This document shows, in pieces, positions 36,220-48,496 of a stretch of DNA of 64,000 bases; position 1 is the first letter of the stretch, and each line of letters starts with the position of its first letter. Source of the DNA: Anthopleura xanthogrammica (Eukaryota > Cnidaria > Anthozoa > Actiniaria > Actiniidae). The notes under the pieces are model-generated. The model did not search any database and had not been told where the DNA came from. It saw nothing but the letters and a program-made list of their open reading frames with translations. Location of the stretch: assembly GCA_964019055.1 (NCBI GenBank), contig OZ025210.1:15089332-15153331 (forward strand). Direction: 5' to 3'. The position numbers and the translations under genes are program-made.

Positions 36220-36805
36220 ATATTGAACAGTACATTACGCCCATTGAATATAACATCATCTTATTGTTTGTCTAGAATATTAAAGTTGTCTTTTGCATTC
36301 TAAAGATATTTAATTCTTTGATTACTCTAATGGCAACTATTTCCTAGATTTCCAAGATACATTATAAACCTACAGTTCGAAAAATGACTTTATAATATTT
36401 ACAAAGTATACATTCTGTTCTCTTTACAGCCTCTATTAATACATTCTATTCATTTCTTGGTACCTTCATATATTCCATTAAAGTATAAGATTTTGCAATT
36501 ATGTTATAGGCTATGTATCGCAGCATCTCACTTTCTATCAGAAACAGCTAGTTTTAGAACATATTCTAGAATACATCAAACACGAGTTTGACCCTACATA
36601 TGTCATGGAGGCTGTATCTTATGGGAGGATTGCAATCCGGCTTTCCGCTATTAAGACAGAATGAATTAGTTAAAGGCACGGCGACCAAGTTGCTTGATAA
36701 AAAAAAAGACAATTATTACGGTTTACTTTTGTTCAATTCAACCGAGATGGCGAATATCAAAACAAGCAAGGTCAATAAGTTATCGGTGTGAATATTTATT
36801 ATAAG
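36220..36805. other. No gene recognised
   Basis: AT-rich sequence with short open frames only. It may be the decayed continuation of the protease-like remnant. Confidence 0.4.
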
Positions 36806-36951
36806 TAATACCATGGCAATGAGGGATATTAGTGATTAAATGTCCCCGAAGCCGAGGGAGGTTTAGTGGAAGTCTTTTACTAAACCTCCCGAGGCAGAGG
36901 GACATTTAATCACTAATATCCCGAAATTGCCATGGTATTAGTTTGTAATAC
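36806..36951. mobile_element. Foldback element
   Basis: TAATACCATGGCAATGAGGG on the left is matched by its inverse near 36930-36951, and 'gattaaatgtccccgaagcc' by 'ggcagagggacatttaatc'. The arms of about 60 bp enclose a loop near 36868-36882. Confidence 0.75.
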
Positions 36952-37362
36952 CATGATTTCCGAGGAAAACATCAAGAATTATGATCTAAATGAGCTTTAA
37001 ATCAGAATATATTAAAGAGATTTCGTTGAAAGAGCCTTGATGACTCCCTTCTCTGGGGAACGCTGAGGAATGCTCATTGTTAGCACAATAAACTGATATG
37101 TGTCTAATCTATAATACGTCTCATGGGAAAACGTTTTGTTTGAAATCAAATGGTGACCAACAACATCGTTTACGCATGCGCGAATATCGTTTTAGCGTGT
37201 TCACTCAGGCCCAAAGACAAATTTCTCTATCCCACATTGAATAAAGCTTGTAGAAGGAGCACATACATCCTGATTAAAAATGCATCCGCTTTCGAACCGG
37301 GTCTTTCAGACTCGGTGTCCCGATGATTGGGTTGCATGATCAGGGACAACCTCATGAATAAG

Positions 37363-37460
37363 ATGAGGGAAATTTAGTCTCTAAATTTCCCTCATTCTTA
37401 TGGATGAGGGAAATTTAGAAACTAAATTTCCCTCATCCATATGAATGAGGGAAATTTAGA
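37363..37460. repeat. Tandem hairpins of gagggaaatttag
   Basis: The segment alternates gatgagggaaatttag with its inverse ctaaatttccctcat three times, so it can fold into several alternative hairpins. It is probably a collapsed foldback element. Confidence 0.75.
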
Positions 37461-38110
37461 CGATGACAATGACTTCAGTAAATGTTGGTTACAAAGGTGT
37501 TCTACGTCCTACTTTTGCAGGGATTTTCACACCGCCATTATCATCTGGTCATCCTGTTTTAAGGTGGCCATATCTACTAAGGCCTAGCCATAATCTTGAC
37601 TCTTTGAAACAAAAATACGAAAAACATACCATTTTACTACCATACGAACCTTGACAGTCTGAGTGACTGACAGATTACAATTCAAATGAGGATCAAAGTA
37701 TAATAACAATAATTAATGCGATACTCATGCTTAGTAAAATGGCTATCTCATCCTGACAGCGACCAACACTTCTAGTAACAGACAAATGTATGCATTCTAA
37801 GATACTGATTCCCTAGTTAATGCTTTGATACCGACCACGTAAACAATAATAATTCGAATGAATAAGACCGAGGGTTCCTTCTGGTGCACGATTAATCGAC
37901 CGAAACATAGACATATTATCAAAAATAGTAATAATATTCAACTATACCTTAAAAATTATTCACTGACAAGTTTGGTTTCTAAGTATCTTGCGATGATGGT
38001 CAATATTTTATAAACATTTTTGACGATTTCTTTTAGAGTTAAGAACCATGCTTTCAACCTATGTTCCTGTACATCGCGGCACTCGCTTGGCGCCAGGCCC
38101 CCACGATGTG
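37461..38110. other. No gene recognised
   Basis: Nothing but short chance frames, and no repeats noted. Confidence 0.4.
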
Positions 38111-38640
38111 ACACCACAGGAATGACAATGACAATGACAACGACAATGATTTTATTTGCACCTTAAAAATATGCAATTAAATTACAAAATATGTATCCTT
38201 ACATAAAGGTGCGAAGTTGGTTTGTGTAGCTATTTATAACTATATAGCCCTGGCAGAAAATGTGAAGGCTTTGTTGCATGCTGCAAACCAAGCCCGAAAA
38301 TAACTATGGGCGAGGCCAAGGGGGAAGGGGGTACTCCCTATAATTGACTATACAGGGGCTGCTCCGCCCTAAAGGGGTACTTTTTCATGCCGCAGGTATA
38401 CAAAAGTGGTGGGAATTTGTGAGTTTTGGTATAAAAAGGGAAGCTTTTCTTCAAAGGGATATGAAAGGGGTACCTTTCCATGAAAAAATGTATATAAAAG
38501 GGTACCTTGTTGCTGAAATTTAGTATATCAAAGGGTAAGGGGTCGAGAGTCCGGGAGGAGCATCCCCGTATAAAACGCCCCGAAGTACCCTCGACATATT
38601 TTCTTCTATGTTTTCTGTGTTGACATTTCATTTCATTTCA
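38111..38640 (-). mobile_element. Probable retroelement 3' end and degenerate repeat
   Basis: The segment starts with a (acaatg)n tract followed by 'attttatttgcacc', the layout of a LINE or SINE 3' end with a microsatellite tail read on the minus strand. The part after 38330 has repeated 'aaaggggtac' modules and an open minus frame (38338-38631) without recognisable domains. Confidence 0.35.
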
Positions 38641-39105
38641 TTTAAATGATCAGCAATACATTTCAAGCTTGGTATGCAACATTCTTATTTGTTTTTTAAC
38701 CTGACGACGTACAGTACGTTCATGTAACTAAGTGTATTCTCGTAATAAGACGTATTTTCATTTATTTATCATACTTTGAATTATTTATATAGAGTGCAAA
38801 CAGCGCATGTCCGTGAAACATTAGTTATACTAATTACTACAATTTTATGCATATTATATTGTTTTCTATTGTTTAATCAACACTATTTTCTGCTATTTAG
38901 TAATTTTTATTTCACGGATATACTGTTTGCAATTCAATTTTGATTTAGCTTGTTATGGCATAGAACATTTCCTAAGAAAGTTTCGTGTTGAATTAACTGA
39001 ACTTAAAATGCAATAATATACGTGCTTTGATTATATTTTCAGGATACAAAATAATAAATGTTTCGTTTGTAGTACAGAAACGTTATGAGTGATAGGCTTG
39101 CCCCA

Positions 39106-40433
39106 CCAACCATCCAACCATCCAACCATCCACCATCCACCATCCAACATCCACATCCAACCATCCAACCACCAACCATCCAACATCCAACCATCCAACC
39201 ATCCACCATCCAACCATCCAACCATCCAACCATCCAACCATCCAACCATCCAACCATCCAACCATCCAACCATCCAACCATCCAACCATCCAACCATCCA
39301 ACCATCCAACCATCCAACCATCCAACCATCCAACCATCCAACCATCCAACCATCCAACCATCCAACCATCCAACCATCCAACCATCCAACCATCCAACCA
39401 TCCAACCATCCAACCATCCAACCATCCAACCATCCAACCATCCAACCATCCAACCATCCAACCATCCAACCATCCAACCATCCAACCATCCAACCATCCA
39501 ACCATCCAACCATCCAACCATCCAACCATCCAACCATCCAACCATCCAACCATCCAACCATCCAACCATCCAACCATCCAACCATCCAACCATCCAACCA
39601 TCCAACCATCCAACCATCCAACCATCCAACCATCCAACCATCCAACCATCCAACCATCCAACCATCCAACCATCCAACCATCCAACCATCCAACCATCCA
39701 ACCATCCAACCATCCAACCATCCAACCATCCAACCATCCAACCATCCAACCATCCAACCATCCAACCATCCAACCATCCAACCATCCAACCATCCAACCA
39801 TCCAACCATCCAACCATCCAACCATCCAACCATCCAACCATCCAACCATCCAACCATCCAACCATCCAACCATCCAACCATCCAACCATCCAACCATCCA
39901 ACCATCCAACCATCCAACCATCCAACCATCCAACCATCCAACCATCCAACCATCCAACCATCCAACCATCCAACCATCCAACCATCCAACCATCCAACCA
40001 TCCAACCATCCAACCATCCAACCATCCAACCATCCAACCATCCAACCATCCAACCATCCAACCATCCAACCATCCAACCATCCAACCATCCAACCATCCA
40101 ACCATCCAACCATCCAACCATCCAACCATCCAACCATCCAACCATCCAACCATCCAACCATCCAACCATCCAACCATCCAACCATCCAACCATCCAACCA
40201 TCCAACCATCCAACCATCCAACCATCCAACCATCCAACCATCCAACCATCCAACCATCCAACCATCCAACCATCCAACCATCCAACCATCCAACCATCCA
40301 ACCATCCAACCATCCAACCATCCAACCATCCAACCATCCAACCATCCAACCATCCAACCATCCAACCATCCAACCATCCAACCATCCAACCATCCAACCA
40401 TCCAACCATCCAACCATCCAACCATCCAACCAT
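39106..40433. repeat. (CCATCCAA)n octamer microsatellite, about 1.3 kb
   Basis: An almost perfect 8-bp repeat (atccaacc) in about 165 units. Irregular units occur only in the first 100 bases. All reading frames stay open on both strands (TIQPSNHP on plus, MVGWLDGW on minus) because 8 codons span three units. None of these is a gene. Confidence 0.98.
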
Positions 40434-40788
40434 TATTACTATTACTTTACCTCAGCGGTCTCAGCTTTATAGGTTTTTGATAATTAACTTTATTGAAACA
40501 ATTATGTTGTGTTTTTCTGTTTCTTATTCTTGTTAAGAACACTGAGGTTTCAGTGTTGAGATATTCCATGTTGTTTGTAGTCCACGATACCATTTTAAAG
40601 GCTTTGATTATTCGTTTTCAATTGTATACCCATAATTCCTTTCCGTCTTGGAATGACCTATCGCCTATTGCCGTTGGCGATGACAACCTTTTTTCAAATA
40701 AGTGTATATACTAGTCATATGTAATGGAGTCAAGCGACAGACAATGGGATATCAGATCCCACTGGGAATTCTAGATTTTTCAATCTAT

Positions 40789-40872
40789 GATATGAGGCTT
40801 TTCTCATGTTACCCAGGCATACACCATGGTGCCATGGTCTATGCCGAGAGAACGTATGAGAAGCCTCATATC
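40789..40872. repeat. 84-nt imperfect hairpin
   Basis: GATATGAGGCTTTTCTCAT pairs with ATGAGAAGCCTCATATC, and 'ggcatacaccatgg' pairs with 'ccatggtctatgcc' further in. The size suits a small-RNA precursor or a tiny foldback element. The sequence alone does not decide. Confidence 0.55.
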
Positions 40873-41243
40873 ATCTTTAATCTGAAAAGACATTTGAACA
40901 TGCTAAATTGAAACTTTTTAACTTTTATAGGTTTCATATTATATCCTCATTTTCATAACTAGCCTCTTCCCTAGGCATGTCTCGTTTTGTATTTTTTTAT
41001 TTGGAATTCCTCTGCATTGAAGGCGCTTTGACAGGGACATTATCTTACAATGTCGATAGTTCTAGAAACTCATAATATGGGGATTTTTTCTTGTCCTTCA
41101 TTGCTAACCTTTTTAAAGTTAATTTCCTAACCTTCTTAGAGTTAATTTAGTGCTTTCTTCGAGACAATGCCTTGGCATTACAGCGACTGTGCGATACGGT
41201 CCGTGTGTCTGAACAGAACGACATTTAATACGCAGCATTCGAG

Positions 41244-41316
41244 TTCCCAGTAGCTCAGTGGTTAGAGCGTCCGATTAGAGAAAAGAAAGATGGTGGGTTC
41301 GATTCCCATCTAGAGG
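41244..41316 (+). tRNA. tRNA-like sequence, degenerate
   Basis: The A-box TAGCTCAGTGGTTAGAGCG and B-box GGTTCGATTCC are both present at tRNA spacing, with a good T-stem (GTGGG/CCCAT). The anticodon arm (ccgattagagaaaagaaaga) does not pair and the acceptor stem is poor. It is a tRNA pseudogene or SINE head. Confidence 0.5.
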
Positions 41317-41762
41317 TCTGAATTTTTGAGTTCCCATATGTTTCCGCATTGTTTACAATACATTTATTACTTCGTAGATTCCTCGCACTTAATTTGTGAA
41401 ACATTATTAAACTCAGGGGAGAACTATTAGTAATTATCCCCTGTCAAACTATGATGATGTTTTTTTGTGCTTGGGATTAATTGAAGACATGGATGATTGC
41501 TTGTCACAAGTTTGTTGTTTTTTAAATTAGTAGACAATAAGTAGTTTGTGTTTTTATTTTTCTTGATATGATATTTTTAACTATGAGTTTTACGCATAAA
41601 AAAGGGTTGTGTATGTCAATTTGCGTTATTTTAACCATCATGCATTTTGCTTTGCCTTGAATGGCCGAAAAGCGACTTTACGCGTGGCAAAGATTAAGCT
41701 ATGATTGCTAATGCTAATGTGCAATACTCCACAATTAACAATACGATTAGGAGAATTTGTGT

Positions 41763-41763
<1 letters not shown>

Positions 41764-41822
<59 letters not shown>

Positions 41823-42798
41823 TTTATTCATATAGAGCGCAAATCTAAAATTCTAAGGCGCTTTACAAAAGGTGAATAGATATAATATATAAAACAAAAT
41901 GTTGGTCATAGCTTTGTTGCACAAATTGAAAATACCCTATCGCCGCTTACGTCTTAAGGTTAGATGATGGCAATCGTGTAGAATAAGTCAATCATTGTTC
42001 TACTCTGTATTGCCACTCTGGTTGCCTCTGTTATCAGTTGCTTAAACTGGTAAAGCTCATTAGCAGATTTCGACAAACGAGTTGCATAGCTACTATTTTT
42101 TCAGAGTAAATTACAGTTAAAATCTCCCAGAATTTAAACTTTTTTCTTTTCACTGTCTAGCTGTTTCAAAATGGCTTCGTAAAACCCAAACAAATATCCG
42201 CATTTGAGTTTGGAGGTCTATAGCAGGCTAGCACAATGAATGGCTTACAGTTAGGTTTCTTGATTTCAACACAAAGTGCCTCAATCTCATTATTCACTAA
42301 ATCGCACCTATTTATATAATTAATACCTTGGCGCCAGAAAAACACAAACACCACCACCATGTCTATTCCTATCATTTCTCAACAAGTCGTAACCTTCCAG
42401 ACTCACCAAACATGACTGAGTAGTAGGATGAAGTCGGATTCATTAATTGCTAGAAGAATCAAATTTTGACCTCACAACCAATTCATCAATATGAGCTGGG
42501 AGACTTGTTATATTCAATGAGGCCATTTTAAAGCCTCTGACAGGTGGAATGTTGTTCGAGGTTAGATTATTAACTACATTAGAATTAAGATCAAGAGCAT
42601 TTGATTTGAAAATCAGAGGTTAGATTTAAAATAGCTGATAAGGTCTCTTGGCAGGGCAGCCAGTCCAGATTTGTTTAAATGAAGTCTCTTTGAGTTAAGA
42701 CCAGCTTTTGTTACTGTATGAGATATAATATCCCAATCTGGAGTACGGTAGAGAGCTCTCAGGGAATTGTTGTCACTTTTTCGAGCCGTTTCTAGCTT
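41764..42798 (-). pseudogene. LINE remnant: esterase-like tail, endonuclease and 3' end
   Basis: On the minus strand, from 42798 down, the frame reads LETARKSDNNSLRALYR and then LNSKRLHLNKSGLAAL, the C-terminal part of an esterase-like (SGNH/GDSL) ORF1 as in CR1/L2 LINEs. Next comes the start of an APE-type endonuclease (MASLNITSLPAHIDELV; later GYDLLRNDRNR). At 42375-42166 follow the endonuclease motifs EIEALCVEIKKPNCKPF and CYRPPNS. Stops and frame changes occur between. The element jumps to a 3' end at 41764-41880 (agcgctctatatgaataaag) with an (ATT)n tail of about 54 bases. The reverse transcriptase is deleted. Its 5' end coincides with the left end of the tandem duplication. Confidence 0.75.
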
Positions 42799-42969
42799 TG
42801 GCGAGTCAGTTGAAACTGAATTGACACGGAAGATACTGAAATTTAAAGTTTGTTTTATGCAAGATTCATCATAATTCTGAAAGTAATGTTAATAATGTTA
42901 TTAATGAATTATCGATCACCATTTTTTGTTCAAAATTAACTTTCAAAGTGTATTATTTATTCGTACCAG

Positions 42970-43168
42970 CGCAGCCAACATTCACCAATCAATTCCAGCC
43001 AAACAATATAGTCCTTGAGGGTAGAGATCTGCGTATCAGTTGTTCTGCAACTGGAACTCCCACACCAAACATCACTTGGTTGTCACTGAAAGACCAAACA
43101 AAGGAGTTAAAAAGCAAAGGAGTGGGTTACGCTGATCTTATCATACGGAATATCACAAGGCATCAAAA
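42970..43168 (+). pseudogene. I-set Ig exon A, copy 1, truncated
   Basis: It begins after the acceptor gtaccag and reads QPTFTNQFQPNNIVLEGRDL, then CSATGTPTPNITW. It breaks off at TRHQN where the intact paralogue continues GTYLC. The following bases match intron sequence found upstream of the exon at 55601, so a deletion fused exon and intron. The F-strand cysteine and the donor site are lost. Confidence 0.75.
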
Positions 43169-46100
43169 TATACTGCTATTGCTGAACTTAGTATGAAAAT
43201 TATGTTACGTGTTTAGTTTGGGCGACACGGTTAGCTCTTAATCTTATTGAATATTAATGAGTTTTAGAATTACCAATTATCAAATTGTTGAATTATCAAT
43301 TACAAATTATCACATTATCAATCATACAGGACATACTTAAATGTGTATTTTTTTTCGGAACTCTTGATGCGTCTATAACAAGCGATTTTTATGCACATTG
43401 ACCGGCGGGTTTCCTTTGTGACGTCCGCTGACCACAGGCTCAGTCACGCCATGAGATGCTCGAATTTTGCTCGGATTTTATAGCAAAGCAAAGTATACCG
43501 TAGCAATCTAGGAATATGGTCGGTAGTTTTCTTAGTTAGTAAAGAGGAAGATATATAATGTGTATATTCATCAAATTTTGTGTTGTTTTGCACTTCGCCG
43601 AAAGGAATGCTTTGCTATAAGACTATCGAACGACCGACGGTCCTTTGAAATACAGCAGCCACTTTAGCACACTGCAAGAGGGCCTGATGTAAGTATAAAA
43701 ACTTTTATTGATTGATACATAGTTGATCCAAGGGAACAGCTTCCATGTTACTGAAGTAATCCACTATACAATTTTAGAAAGCCGTTCTTGATATTGTTAT
43801 GCGAAGCCAAATGCCATCAAAATGCATAATGTCAACATTGTCACGTAAGCGTAGATTTTCACTCACCTGTACTTGTCAACCCTTCAGCCGCCGACCAAAA
43901 TTTAGAATAAATATAATACAAATCTTTATTATAATGCTAAGTTATGGCATATATTCAACGATTTCATTTATGTACTTAGATATCGAAAATATCTGGCTTT
44001 TTCGGAAGAATCATCATTTACAAAGTGATAAGTTGACACTGTTTTTCGAAAAACATTGGCCTTATCTCTAATTATATCGGAATTTCACTATTTTTGAACC
44101 TCTCAGGGAGTCCAATGATTAAGTAAACGTGCAAAAGAGTTGGAAAAACGGTTGGAAATGCACCAAACTTCTCATCTTGCCATCGTAGTTTGACGATTTG
44201 GAGAAAATATTATGGCTCTCAATGACAGGTTTCAAGCACGGCCTGCGCAAAGAAATTAAGAGGTCCCAATAATTTTATTCTTGAATTCCTTAGACCAATC
44301 ATAGAGTTAAACGATGATGGTGTTGTCATTTGAATATAGCCTTGGCCATTGGAGATATTTGGTCATCAAAATGGCCTATTTTGGCATGTTATTTTATAGG
44401 GTTAATTATTAACGTCTGCTGATTGACAAGGCTTCAATCAAACTACTGCAAACTCCTGTCATGGATTGACAAAAGATGTAAGTATACTCATGTCCAGCCA
44501 AAATAGAATCTGTTGAATTCTGAGAGTTTGGGAGGTCTTCACTTTTTCCATTTTGCAGGGTGAATTTTTTGAGATTTTTGGAAAAAAAGCAGGGGGGGTG
44601 GTCTAACTCCCCCCGGATAATTCCGAATTCCAAAATATTTTGGCATGTAGAGTTTTTGAGTGAAGCCTTTCTCTGTGCCAAGTTTCATTGAAATCGGAGA
44701 GATGGCATGTATCACGTCTGCCTGGTCCTCTCATGGACAGGCTCTTAAATGTGTATTTTTTTTTCTTTACATTAGCGCGGCCAAAATTCACCAGTCAATT
44801 TCAAGCAAACATTATAGTTCTTGAGGGTAGAGATTTACGTATCAATTGTTCTGCAACTGGAAATCCAACACCAAACATTACTTGGGTGTTACTGAAAGAC
44901 CAAATCAAAGAGATAAAAAGCCAAGGAACAGGTTACGCTGACCTTATCATACAGAACATCACAAGACATCAAAACGGGACGTATCTGTGCAAGGCACCAA
45001 CAACCCAAATGAGTATCCGGTGGAAAACCAAACTGAAGTCACTATATGGTGTAAGTATTCAGAGCATCTTGAATTACCGAATAATCTTTTCGATGGTTAT
45101 AACTTATTGCGATTTTGAGCCGCCAATACGGGTTATATTGACGGCGTTGGAAGAATATATATTCCTTATTAGTAGTAGTCGCGAAGCAAATAAGTTTTGT
45201 ATCGCGATTTGCCTATCGCCCGGGAATTATGAGATGACAATACGGGTTTATATTGGCGGCTCTCTCCAAATGAAACTTATAGGAGAATCGCGATACTACC
45301 TCTTATAGCGTTGGCGTATTGTTATAGCTTTTTTTATGACTGACTTGTCTTTTTTTCAGAATGTACCTGCATTTCACAACAAGTTACCAGATAATATTAT
45401 GGACATTGACTTTCTTACTATAAGACACACGAGTCATTTTGACTTTTAACCATTTTTGTTTTATTGATTCCTTTTTTGATTGCCTAGACAAACCTCAAAT
45501 GACGTTTCTAAACGTTTCTGTCGACGAAAAGTACATCTTATTTTGTGTAGCGAGTGGACAGCCACACCCTTTAATCAAGTGGTATTATCCTAGTGGAATG
45601 CAAGTTGAATCTGGGGTCACAGATATAACTGGTGGCAGCAGAATGATTCTCGAAATACCAGAGCACAACGTTGGCTTATATGGAGTGTACAAATGTAACG
45701 CAACAAATGAAGTGGGCTGGGAAGTGGGTTACATCAACATTACCCAAATAAGTAAGGGAAATATTATTTTATTTATATCAGTAGTTAAGATAAAGATATG
45801 TTCATCAAATATAAAAATAAATGGATGTTTTTGTGTTTTTGTAATTTGAATTATTCTATAATTTATCATTACTATTTTGTTATCGACTGCTAAACCTGTT
45901 CGATTTGCTGACTAAATACCCATATCTTAGCGATATGAAGCTCAAGCTATCACTTGTTATTTCAGAACGTCCAACAACAATAACAGTGACAGATAAATCT
46001 GTTATGGTAACCTCGAAACGGGATGTGAAAACAAAAGGTAGCAATGGGAGAGGTACTAGAGTGATTTTACTTTGCTCGTGAAAAAGTAGTAACCTAATCT

Positions 46101-48108
46101 TAATAATGACATTGGAAAAAAATAGAAAATAAAGTTGAACGTGATGAATATCTGTTACCCATATCTTCGCGATATGAAGCTCAAACTATCACTTGTTATT
46201 TCAGAGCGTCCAATGACAATAACAGTGACAGAGAAATATGTTATGGTAACCTCGAGACGTGATAAGAAAACAAAAGGTAGCAATGGGCTAGCTATCAATA
46301 ACTGCTAGAGTGATTTTACTTTGCTCGTGAAAAAGTACTAAGCTAATCTTAATAATGACATTGGGAAAAATAGAAAAAAAAGTTGGATTTGATGTGTATC
46401 GGTTAATTAAGCACCATAATTTTTTTTCCGCTGTTAACGGGCTTTCGAGGAAAGGGCGGAAGGGAGATTAAAACCGATGGGAATGGGAAGTTTCTTCTTT
46501 TCTCCTTCACCACCTTATTTCACCTTCTTTGGAGAACCTGATGTTATCTTTCTCTTAGATATTGTGAAATAAAGTATGTAAAAGCACCATTTATTCCTCT
46601 CGGTTTTTTTTCTTTCTTTCTATATTTTCTTTTCTTTCTTTTTTTAGTCACCCCAACCTTGGCATCATTACAAACAACAGCTAACCATAAATGCGCACTG
46701 CCTTCGTCAAATGCTTTTTATCAAGGTAAGCATAGCATGTCACGAGCCCAATCACACAAAAAAGCTATTCATTGCATCTCATGAATCTAGCACTACTTTT
46801 TGCCTCGCACTTAAAGGAACAAGGGTATCAACACCACTAGTATTTATCGCAACAAAACAAATGAGTTATGGAAATATAGCTGCAATAGCAAACAATAATA
46901 TTGGTATTAATTTATTCGATCCCTAATTATTTTTAAATTATTGTTCATTTCGTTATGGTACAGGAAAAATCTTTGCAATTATGAATCTGTCGATAACGTG
47001 CGTTTCAGTCATAATCAATGTCGTCCTCATAACGTACAATATTTACACCAAGTGTAAAAGAACCAATTTTAAAGGTAAGTATGCATTTTTTTATTTGTAT
47101 TTGTTTTCATTTACTTGTGCTTTATAACGCTGTTTTCCCCTTTTACATCAATGAAAAAATGTGATTCTAAAATTGATTCTGTATTGATGTGGTGGTATGC
47201 TTTATTTGCAGATGACAGGAAAGAGGTTACAAGGTGATGTATTTAGTCTCTCGATAGGAGTAAAAACAAAAAGCACTTGGCTATTTGGCTTTTCTAATAT
47301 AATAAACGATAATGCCAACTGGAACAGCTTAAACCTAAACGATATTCACTGATAAATACTCTGTGTTCTAGAACTATTAGAGAAACTAGTTTCCTTCGAA
47401 ATTAAAAAAAAAATGTTTTCTCCAACAGATTTTCCTGCCCAGTTGTGGCTAGAACACCAAATGAGGTATGATGATGATATTTACCTTGATGTTTTTACTT
47501 AATTTTAATCAAAGAATACAAATATATTTATTTATTATTTCGATATTTCCTGATCTATCGTTCCGTCCTTTTTTTCTCCTTTCCTCCTATCCATCCTTCC
47601 TTCCCTCTTTTCCTTTGATTCCTCCTTCCTTCCTCCCTTCTTCCTCCCTCCTTCCTTCAATTCTTTAACTTCATATTTTTATTATTTTGCAAATCATGTT
47701 TTACATAAATATCAGGGACCAGTTGCTCTAACAACAGTTGAGAATTCTACTACGAATGATGTATTAGCCGAAAATGTATCAAAGATATCCTCAAACGAAG
47801 ACTACGAAAGAATATCAGAAAAATCTGAGCCATCCTCGGATTCCGGGAATTCAGCACAAGGGAAAAATTTGTGTGACGTTCAACTTTCACAGACTCACCA
47901 TGATTATCAAGAGCTTTTAAATAGTGATGCTTTGATGACGAACATACAAAGCTATCAGGCACTAAACAGGACTCTAGGAGACAGTGTTAGACGAGAAGAA
48001 CTTCCCATGCCTCTCCGAAAATACGAAGAATTAAACTTTGCAAATAACCCACAAAGTTTGGAATATCAGAAATTACATCTGTATGCAAATATTGGAGACA
48101 AAAAGTAA
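42970..48108 (+). CDS. IgSF receptor with tyrosine-motif tail, tandem copy 1
   Basis: Exons found by splice signals and phase: I-set A 42970-43168 (truncated), I-set B 44776-45050 (frameshift), Ig C 45488-45751, stalk 45966-46037 and 46205-46276, stalk 46648-46725, transmembrane 46964-47074, 47212-47233, 47429-47465 and tail 47716-48108. From exon C on all phases fit and there is no stop before TAA at 48106. Ig C has CVASG, WYYPSG and YKCNAT. The membrane helix is FAIMNLSITCVSVIINVVLI. The tail carries YERI, YQEL, YQAL, YEEL, YQKL and YANI. No signal-peptide exon was found upstream, where a LINE remnant lies. If the I-set exons are skipped (both have phase 1 at each end by design) the rest can still be translated. 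Otherwise the gene is dead. A role in self/non-self or pathogen recognition is inferred from resemblance to cnidarian Alr-type proteins. Confidence 0.6.
43357..44743. mobile_element. 1.39-kb insertion flanked by a 20-bp direct repeat
   Basis: CTTAAATGTGTATTTTTTTT occurs at both sides (43336-43355 and 44744-44764). The third paralogue has a single copy and no insert (55570-55590), which gives the empty site. A long target duplication suggests a retroposed element, yet no reverse transcriptase or A-tail is seen. It is duplicated unchanged at 49711-51097. Confidence 0.7.
44776..45050 (+). pseudogene. I-set Ig exon B, copy 1, one-base frameshift
   Basis: It reads RPKFTSQFQANIIVLEGRDL, then INCSATGNPTPNITW and NGTYLC. 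One A is missing just after the codon pair following that Cys (gcacc against gcaacc in the exon at 55601). The rest is out of frame although the donor gtaagt is intact. The exon is 275 nt against 276 in the intact paralogue. Confidence 0.8.
47716..48108 (+). CDS. Cytoplasmic tail exon, copy 1
   Basis: This 130-codon last exon starts at GPVALTTVEN after the acceptor atatcag and ends at GDKK. It has six Yxx(L/I) sites. LEYQKL is a strict ITIM. YQEL and YQAL are separated by 12 residues and YEEL and YQKL by 10, both within ITAM spacing. The rest is polar and probably disordered. Such sites recruit SH2 proteins when phosphorylated. Confidence 0.8.
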   Translation, partial: GPVALTTVENSTTNDVLAENVSKISSNEDYERISEKSEPSSDSGNSAQGKNLCDVQLSQTHHDYQELLNSDALMTNIQSYQALNRTLGDSVRREELPMPLRKYEELNFANNPQSLEYQKLHLYANIGDKK

Positions 48109-48496
48109 CACCGCAAATATACTGTCATCGGTTTGTCATGTTCCTGTTTCGGTGCTTTTCATTCGTGACCATGCGATGCAAAACTGTTTTCGCTTTTGAC
48201 AACAACATCGACTAAATTTCTACTTATAACTTCCTTCGATAACTTTCGTATAAATGTCTTAATGATGTTACTTGTCACAAGTGAGTGTTTTTCACACACA
48301 TCATTTCTTAACCTTTTTTTGTTGTTATATTTTAGAGTTTTAGAGAGAATTAAGAATTTAGAAATATTTTATCACAGTTTTGTTTTAAGAATTATAATTT
48401 TGTGTATACTTTTCGTGGTTTGAAACTGAAATGTCAGGTTAGACTGAAAGCCATAATGTTCGTTGTGTGAACAATCGATATTTAAAAACGGATATA

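Larger units (their letters stand above)
42799..48496 (+). repeat. Segmental tandem duplication, unit 1
   Basis: From ggcgagtcagttgaaactg to about 48496 this matches 49153-55078 at an offset of 6354 bp up to about 46000. Past that point the offset is 6595 bp because unit 2 has one extra stalk-exon segment. The first 3 kb differ at only a handful of bases, the last 2 kb at clearly more. Confidence 0.95.

Noticed and set aside
39031..40536. Five overlapping open frames of 450-480 codons on both strands
   Set aside because: All are translations of the octamer repeat. They have no other sequence content and exist in every frame.
43799..44071. 90-codon frame, repeated at 50153-50425
   Set aside because: It lies within the 1.39-kb insertion, and its identity between units follows from the duplication rather than from selection.
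44409..44791. Minus-strand frames opposite I-set exon B and the insertion, repeated in unit 2
   Set aside because: They are shadows of the insertion and the exon. No family features.
46711..46926. 71-codon frame after stalk exon 46648-46725, repeated at 53306
   Set aside because: It starts inside the exon and reads through a good donor (gtaagc) into the intron. The spliced phase fits better.
47468..47668. Plus-strand frame rich in Phe, Pro and Ser
   Set aside because: It is a pyrimidine-rich TTCC tract in the intron before the tail exon, matched by a similar tract in unit 2.
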